From the NCBI GenBank assembly GCA_000934455.1, contig KN884661.1:95333-159332 (forward strand): a stretch of DNA of 64,000 nucleotides, in the 5' to 3' direction. A model generated the notes under the pieces. It saw only the letters and a program-made list of their open reading frames with translations. It did not search any database and was not told the origin of the DNA. The stretch's first letter is position 1; the number at the start of each line of letters is the position of its first letter. Source of the DNA: Apostichopus parvimensis (taxonomy: Eukaryota > Echinodermata > Holothuroidea > Aspidochirotida > Stichopodidae). This document shows positions 60,701 to 64,000 of this stretch, in pieces. The translations under genes were made by a program, and so were the position numbers.

Positions 60701-62168
60701 AAAACAGACAACAGAAGAAGGGCTTATGGTTTGCCCATGGAGGTAAAAACCTCCATGGTTTGCCAAAGCTGTGAAGGCAAATGAATTATTAACAAGAAGA
60801 ATCATATTGATGCTGATATGAATGTCTTTTGTTGTTTTCCTACAGTACAAACTATTTGCTAGCTACAGTACTGTATGCTATTTGAAGTATCCATCATTTG
60901 TTATTATTCCTGTCCAGAACATGCAGAGCTACTTTTGTATGCCAAAGAACTGAAGATAGGTGACAAAGTTGATGTCAGAGTCCCTGTCAAGAAGAGTTCA
61001 GGGATCGTGAAAGGGACTGTAAAGTACATTGGACCAAAGGACCCCAAGATACCTGGGAAATATTTTGGCATTCAGTTAGATGTGAGTATCATATTCTAAG
61101 CAATGGTTTTCCAGCCAGAGCTTTGTCATATGGTTTATTTGAATTATTTCTGTTCGTGGTTGAGAGACATATGTTGTGTTCTTTAGACCTAGCCAAAGCT
61201 TGAATAAACAGACTGCATACAGTAGTGTTGATATGGAATGTTTCATTTAACTTGTTTTGTGTTGTTAGTGAACTTAAATGATGCAATTTTAGTTCTGAAA
61301 CCAACTGCTTAGCTAAATGTTACAGCGGTTTGCATATCTAGTGCCATTTCATTTTGATCTGGAAGGTTATTCAGAAGTTGCACCTTTTTAAAGTTGCTTT
61401 GTAAGTTCTTTAAATTTCTTTTTTATTCTGCGCTTCGGAATAGGTGTTGTACAAGTGCTGTATTATTTTTATTGTTCCCTGTGAGAGCAGCCATTGTCAC
61501 TTACTGAGCATGATGTAGAGTACTAGTATACAATTAAATACACAGCTTTTAAATACTGTATGATTGTGCAAATTTTTGTCATAAATTGAGTTTCTCTCTT
61601 TAGTACAGAAGAGAGTGAGTTGTAGAGTAACTGTGGTTTGGAATGAACAAGATGGAGCAAAGTTATTGTGACTAATTATCTTGCAAAAATTACAGTTTTC
61701 CTCTTTGAGTGATAAAGCCTGTAAAGAGCAAATGTTTACTCATGTAATGTTAAAATTTCTCCATGAAGGAGAATATTGTTTATTAAATGGAATATAAAAA
61801 GTAGTTGTGGATTGTAACTAGTCCTCTTCTGGATATTCCTTCAGTGTAACTTGGATGATTCTGTGGGTGTAAATTACTCCTGGTGCAGAGAAGGAAAGGG
61901 TCTCCTGGTTGCAGTTAACAAGATTCAGCCACCTCACATCAAAAAGCATGATTCAAAGCCAAAGACCAGGAGGGACCAGAAACCTTGTGAAGAGTGCACA
62001 ATGCATGAAGATGCAGATGTAGGAGTGAAAGGTGCTGTTAAGCCACCATACATTATGGGTGATGATGATGTCTTTGTGCATGTCATGCTTACTAGTTGCA
62101 CATCACGTAAAAAATGGGTAAAAGGAAAAGTAGTCTTTGTGAAGGACAACCATCTTGCAGTCAATGTG
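48441..62168 (+). CDS. CYLD: second CYLD-like gene, first three coding exons (3' end outside the window)
   Basis: Exons 48441-48747, 60918-61081 and 61845-62168 join in phases 1 and 0 into 265 residues without a stop: N-terminal domain, CAP-Gly 1, start of CAP-Gly 2. Lengths and phases equal those of exons 1-3 of the minus-strand gene except for 13 extra codons in exon 3. The genes stand head-to-head. Intron 1 is swollen to 12.2 kb by transposons. Whether this copy also has the death-domain exons cannot be seen, since the sequence ends before exon 4. No inactivating change is visible in these exons, so it may be functional. A haplotype misassembled as an inverted copy is the main alternative. 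Confidence 0.82.
50232..53953. mobile_element. 3.7-kb DNA transposon with CAGTACCGCCCAGATTAAAT termini
   Basis: Both ends read TA-CAGTACCGCCCAGATTAAAT then CGGCCG(T)TGGCATCGTGTATCGTGA in inverse orientation; the flanking TA on each side is a likely target duplication. Subterminal stretches are rich in short units such as ATCGTGAT, CGTAATATCG and TAGCGTGAAT. No open frame resembling a transposase is present, so it appears non-autonomous. It carries the fold-back at 51755-52318. Confidence 0.8.
51755..52318. repeat. low-complexity fold-back of TTTTTTTGGAC / GTCCAAAAAAATT units
   Basis: The outer arms are doubled CCGACGTCTCTACGTT (left) and the inverse of CCGATGTCTCTATGTT (right). Inside, the left half repeats GACCAAATTTTTTT-like units and the right half repeats GGGTCCAAAAAAATTGAG and TCCCCCCAAAAAAATT units, so the two halves are rough inverse complements. 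Confidence 0.8.
53960..55910 (+). mobile_element. GC-rich retroelement-like fossil, family uncertain (possible DIRS or LTR kin), broken
   Basis: This segment is richer in G and C than its surroundings, has an untranslated-leader-like first part with internal repeats (TTAGCTTAGTTGTGTGTAAG and CTAGTTGTGTGTTAGG-like), then several short open pieces with Arg- and Pro-rich composition. It has the look of the gag-like region of a retroelement. It is clearly broken, with several interruptions, and no reverse transcriptase is seen. Age unknown, but it inserted after the arms separated. Confidence 0.3.
56100..56590. repeat. two tandem about 248-bp units, each of two half-units
   Basis: Four copies of CATGxTAGCCTAACxxCACACTAAGTCAA followed by GGAAATxTAGCCTAACCATC occur at about 56110, 56235, 56362 and 56483. 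Copies 1 and 3 and copies 2 and 4 are most alike (TTTATTCGCT in the first pair, ATCGGTTTGC in the second). Confidence 0.8.
57140..57350. repeat. tandem pair of an about 110-bp unit
   Basis: Both units contain ACAGTAGGTAA, GAACCAA, TATATAC/TTACATACC, AAATTGGACCAGTGGCTGTT and TAAGGCCTA. Confidence 0.8.
58530..59165 (+). mobile_element. Penelope-like element 3' fragment (broken)
   Basis: Coding pieces read HPLATFKGFIKGEVLRYARL followed by CNNETDFLQKKNAF, and later LSKLFPKEPILAYKRAQNLK with DLLVNSRF. These are the C-terminal blocks of Penelope-type reverse transcriptases. The fragment is broken and lacks the main polymerase region and a visible GIY-YIG endonuclease. Its 3' part has a CTGATGA..GAAAC motif. 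It lies only in the right arm. Confidence 0.65.
59097..59150 (+). ncRNA. hammerhead-ribozyme-like motif at the Penelope-like 3' end
   Basis: CTGATGA (59097-59103), a stem GCTC with GAGC, then GAAAC (59130-59134) and CGGTC. This is the layout of a hammerhead core with a long loop II; one closing pair is mismatched, so activity is doubtful. Penelope-like elements are known to carry such motifs. Confidence 0.4.
59560..60070. repeat. element rich in inverted CCGTT/AACGG hexamers
   Basis: More than twenty TCCGTT, CCGTT or AACGGA words in both orientations within about 500 bases, ending with TCCGGTGAGATGTGACAGGGCC. TCCGGTGAG-like sequence also occurs near 59725. It resembles the subterminal-repeat ends of a MITE, though the left terminus was not found. 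Confidence 0.55.
60918..61081 (+). CDS. CYLD: CYLD-like (copy 2) exon 2: first part of CAP-Gly 1
   Basis: Encodes HAELLLYAKELKIGDKVDV and [20 protein letters not shown]. Same length and phases as 30431-30594. About 9-10 of 54 residues differ. Confidence 0.9.
61082..61844. other. intron 2 of the second gene
   Basis: Mirrors 29666-30430 throughout, with no insertion on either side. It is the best ruler for neutral divergence between the arms. Confidence 0.75.
61845..62168 (+). CDS. CYLD: CYLD-like (copy 2) exon 3: end of CAP-Gly 1, start of CAP-Gly 2
   Basis: 108 residues, phase 0 on both sides. Contains [11 protein letters not shown] and [20 protein letters not shown]. It has a 13-residue segment (KTRRDQKPCEECT) that the other copy lacks. 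Confidence 0.88.
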
Positions 62169-62404
62169 GTAAGTAAACAGTACTCAATATAGAAAGTACC
62201 TTTACAAAGGTCTGCCACAGTTTTGTCCTTCCAACCTTATATGTATCCTTAGATTCATTTAAAGAATAAATTATGAGTTGAAGTGATAACAAAGTTAAGA
62301 ATTAAAAAAAAATATGTAAATAAATAACAGAAACCTTTTAGGCAAAAGAAAAGAGAAAAGAAATTTATATCTAGATATATCTTGATATAGGGATCACAAC
62401 CAAC

Positions 62405-62476
62405 TAAGGGTTGGATAGTTCAGTTGGTAAAGCACTGGGCTTGATATCAAGAGGGCACTGGTACTAATCCCAGGAC
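62405..62476 (+). repeat. tRNA-like sequence, right arm
   Basis: GGATAGTTCAGTTGGTAAAGC (A-box-like) and GGTACTAATCC (B-box-like), with the same odd TTGATATCAA middle as the left-arm copy. Its presence at the same intron place in both arms shows it predates the duplication. Confidence 0.55.
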
Positions 62477-63222
62477 ATTTTCTTTGCTCTTTCCAATTGT
62501 TTGTTATTCTACACTTATATAATTATATACAAAAAGCTGAATTTCTCTTGAAAGTTCCCCCGCCTCTTCCTGAGTCGTATCAAATGAAACTAGCGTTGTG
62601 CGGTAGTCGGATTTCACACAACCGGTAGTGGTGCAACATGAATCCCGGTATCGTAACTACAACAGGGATTTTCCTAAACTTTCATCTATGGTTCAAAGCA
62701 CTTAGTTGCGAGACTGCCAATGTCATACATTCAATATGCATATCCAAGGCTATGTACATGCTCTTACACTCACGGTTATAAACAAAAATCAAAAATCAAA
62801 ATAACAGGCTATATTAGGGCCTTTGTTTTTATCTCAATACATTACATGTATAGAGATATTGTAACAGTAAGTGGGACTCTCTCTTCTCTTAAAAAATTTT
62901 CAGCGTCTTCATACAAAGTTCTTTTTCTCTGGAATTTCCAGAGCAAGAATATATCATATAGACCAACAAAAGTTACTATTTTTTATTCCAGAATTGTATC
63001 TCATTCTATGACTTTTTCACCGATTTATGTCCAATTCGGGCCAAATCGTGCTGAAACACAGTTTTGCAGACCTTTTTTGCACACGCTCCAAAACTTGTTT
63101 GTAGGGAACTTTTGCACACGTTTCCCTGCTCATTTGTTAATTATTATTCGATGTCTATGGTTTATTATGGGCACGTGACATATTACTTCTCAGCGATTGG
63201 TTTGTTATCTGCGGTTTTATGT

Positions 63223-63759
63223 NNNNNNNNNNNNNNNNNNNNNNNNNNNNNNNNNNNNNNNNNNNNNNNNNNNNNNNNNNNNNNNNNNNNNNNNNNNNNN
63301 NNNNNNNNNNNNNNNNNNNNNNNNNNNNNNNNNNNNNNNNNNNNNNNNNNNNNNNNNNNNNNNNNNNNNNNNNNNNNNNNNNNNNNNNNNNNNNNNNNNN
63401 NNNNNNNNNNNNNNNNNNNNNNNNNNNNNNNNNNNNNNNNNNNNNNNNNNNNNNNNNNNNNNNNNNNNNNNNNNNNNNNNNNNNNNNNNNNNNNNNNNNN
63501 NNNNNNNNNNNNNNNNNNNNNNNNNNNNNNNNNNNNNNNNNNNNNNNNNNNNNNNNNNNNNNNNNNNNNNNNNNNNNNNNNNNNNNNNNNNNNNNNNNNN
63601 NNNNNNNNNNNNNNNNNNNNNNNNNNNNNNNNNNNNNNNNNNNNNNNNNNNNNNNNNNNNNNNNNNNNNNNNNNNNNNNNNNNNNNNNNNNNNNNNNNNN
63701 NNNNNNNNNNNNNNNNNNNNNNNNNNNNNNNNNNNNNNNNNNNNNNNNNNNNNNNNNNN
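63223..63759. other. assembly gap (N run)
   Basis: 537 undetermined bases; open frames running through it are meaningless. Confidence 1.
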
Positions 63760-64000
63760 ATTTTTGTATTATTACGTATACACATTGTTGTACTTCTGAA
63801 GGCTACTTAGGCCTAGGCCTAGTGCATTTAAAAAATATATATAGGCCTATTACTGTATTAGGCTTTCAGTGATAGCCACATTAGCATTGTACTGGTGTTC
63901 AGACAGCTTTTCCTAGGAAGGACCAGGGTAAGTTTGTTTGATGGGTACGTATAAAAGAAAAGCCGGCCATAGCATCACAACTTTTATAAGACTATAAAAA

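Larger units (their letters stand above)
48748..60917. other. intron 1 of the second gene, with a 10.5-kb right-only insertion block
   Basis: 48748-49855 and 60400-60917 mirror intron 1 of the other gene. The block 49855-60400 has no counterpart there and is a stack of mobile elements and tandem repeats. Confidence 0.75.
62169..64000. other. start of intron 3 of the second gene, then unmatched sequence
   Basis: 62169-62620 mirrors the left arm (including the tRNA-like sequence). From there to the end I see no match to the left arm and no exon; 63223-63759 is a gap. Confidence 0.6.

Noticed and set aside
62720-63178. 152-codon plus-strand open frame near the right gap
   Set aside because: No recognisable domain; it does not match CAP-Gly 2 or the expected exon 4, and its composition looks non-coding.
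63064-63872. Long open frames across the N run
   Set aside because: They exist only because undetermined bases contain no stops.

Overview
The window looks like an animal genome, most likely an echinoderm (possibly a sea cucumber; inferred from the style of the genes and repeats, not proven). It is AT-rich, has small exons in long introns, is dense with transposon remnants, and contains two assembly gaps (N runs at 21966-22468 and 63223-63759).

The main gene lies on the minus strand. Thirteen coding exons between 33592 and 384 join with perfectly compatible intron phases into one open frame of about 1075 residues, still open at the left edge. It is a homologue of CYLD, the tumour-suppressor deubiquitinase that trims Lys63 and Met1 ubiquitin chains in NF-kB and cell-death signalling. 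The order is: CYLD-type N-terminal domain, CAP-Gly 1, CAP-Gly 2, a hydrophilic linker, six consecutive death-domain-like modules, then CAP-Gly 3. The USP protease domain must lie left of base 384, outside the window. Each death-domain module sits on its own symmetric phase-1 exon. A CYLD with a built-in death-domain array is, as far as I know, not a described architecture.

A second CYLD-like gene starts at 48441 on the plus strand, head-to-head with the first. Its first three coding exons (48441-48747, 60918-61081, 61845-62168) match the minus-strand exons, with the same phases. The non-coding sequence is also mirrored: from about 28930 to about 62620 the window is one very large imperfect inverted duplication centred near 42270, with a loop of about 150 bp. 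The arms differ by insertions found on one side only: LINE plus MITE at 32107-33110, a 4.1-kb block at 36905-41030 and a 650-bp tandem duplication on the left; repeats at 42690-45940 and a 10.5-kb block at 49855-60400 on the right. The coding exons, exon 1 above all, differ mostly at amino-acid-changing positions and more than the neighbouring non-coding DNA, which suggests diversifying selection.

Mobile elements: a 3.2-kb THAP-encoding DNA transposon with palindromic ATCGATTT-like subterminal arrays (20350-23583, in intron 4); a 3.7-kb TIR element (50232-53953) carrying a strange low-complexity fold-back (51755-52318); a CR1/L2-like LINE fragment split by a MITE; a Penelope-like fragment with a hammerhead-like motif (58530-59165); a broken GC-rich retroelement-like fossil (53960-55910); and many copies of a dispersed family rich in TTTGACCT. 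I see no bacterial-type features, no CRISPR array and no rRNA.
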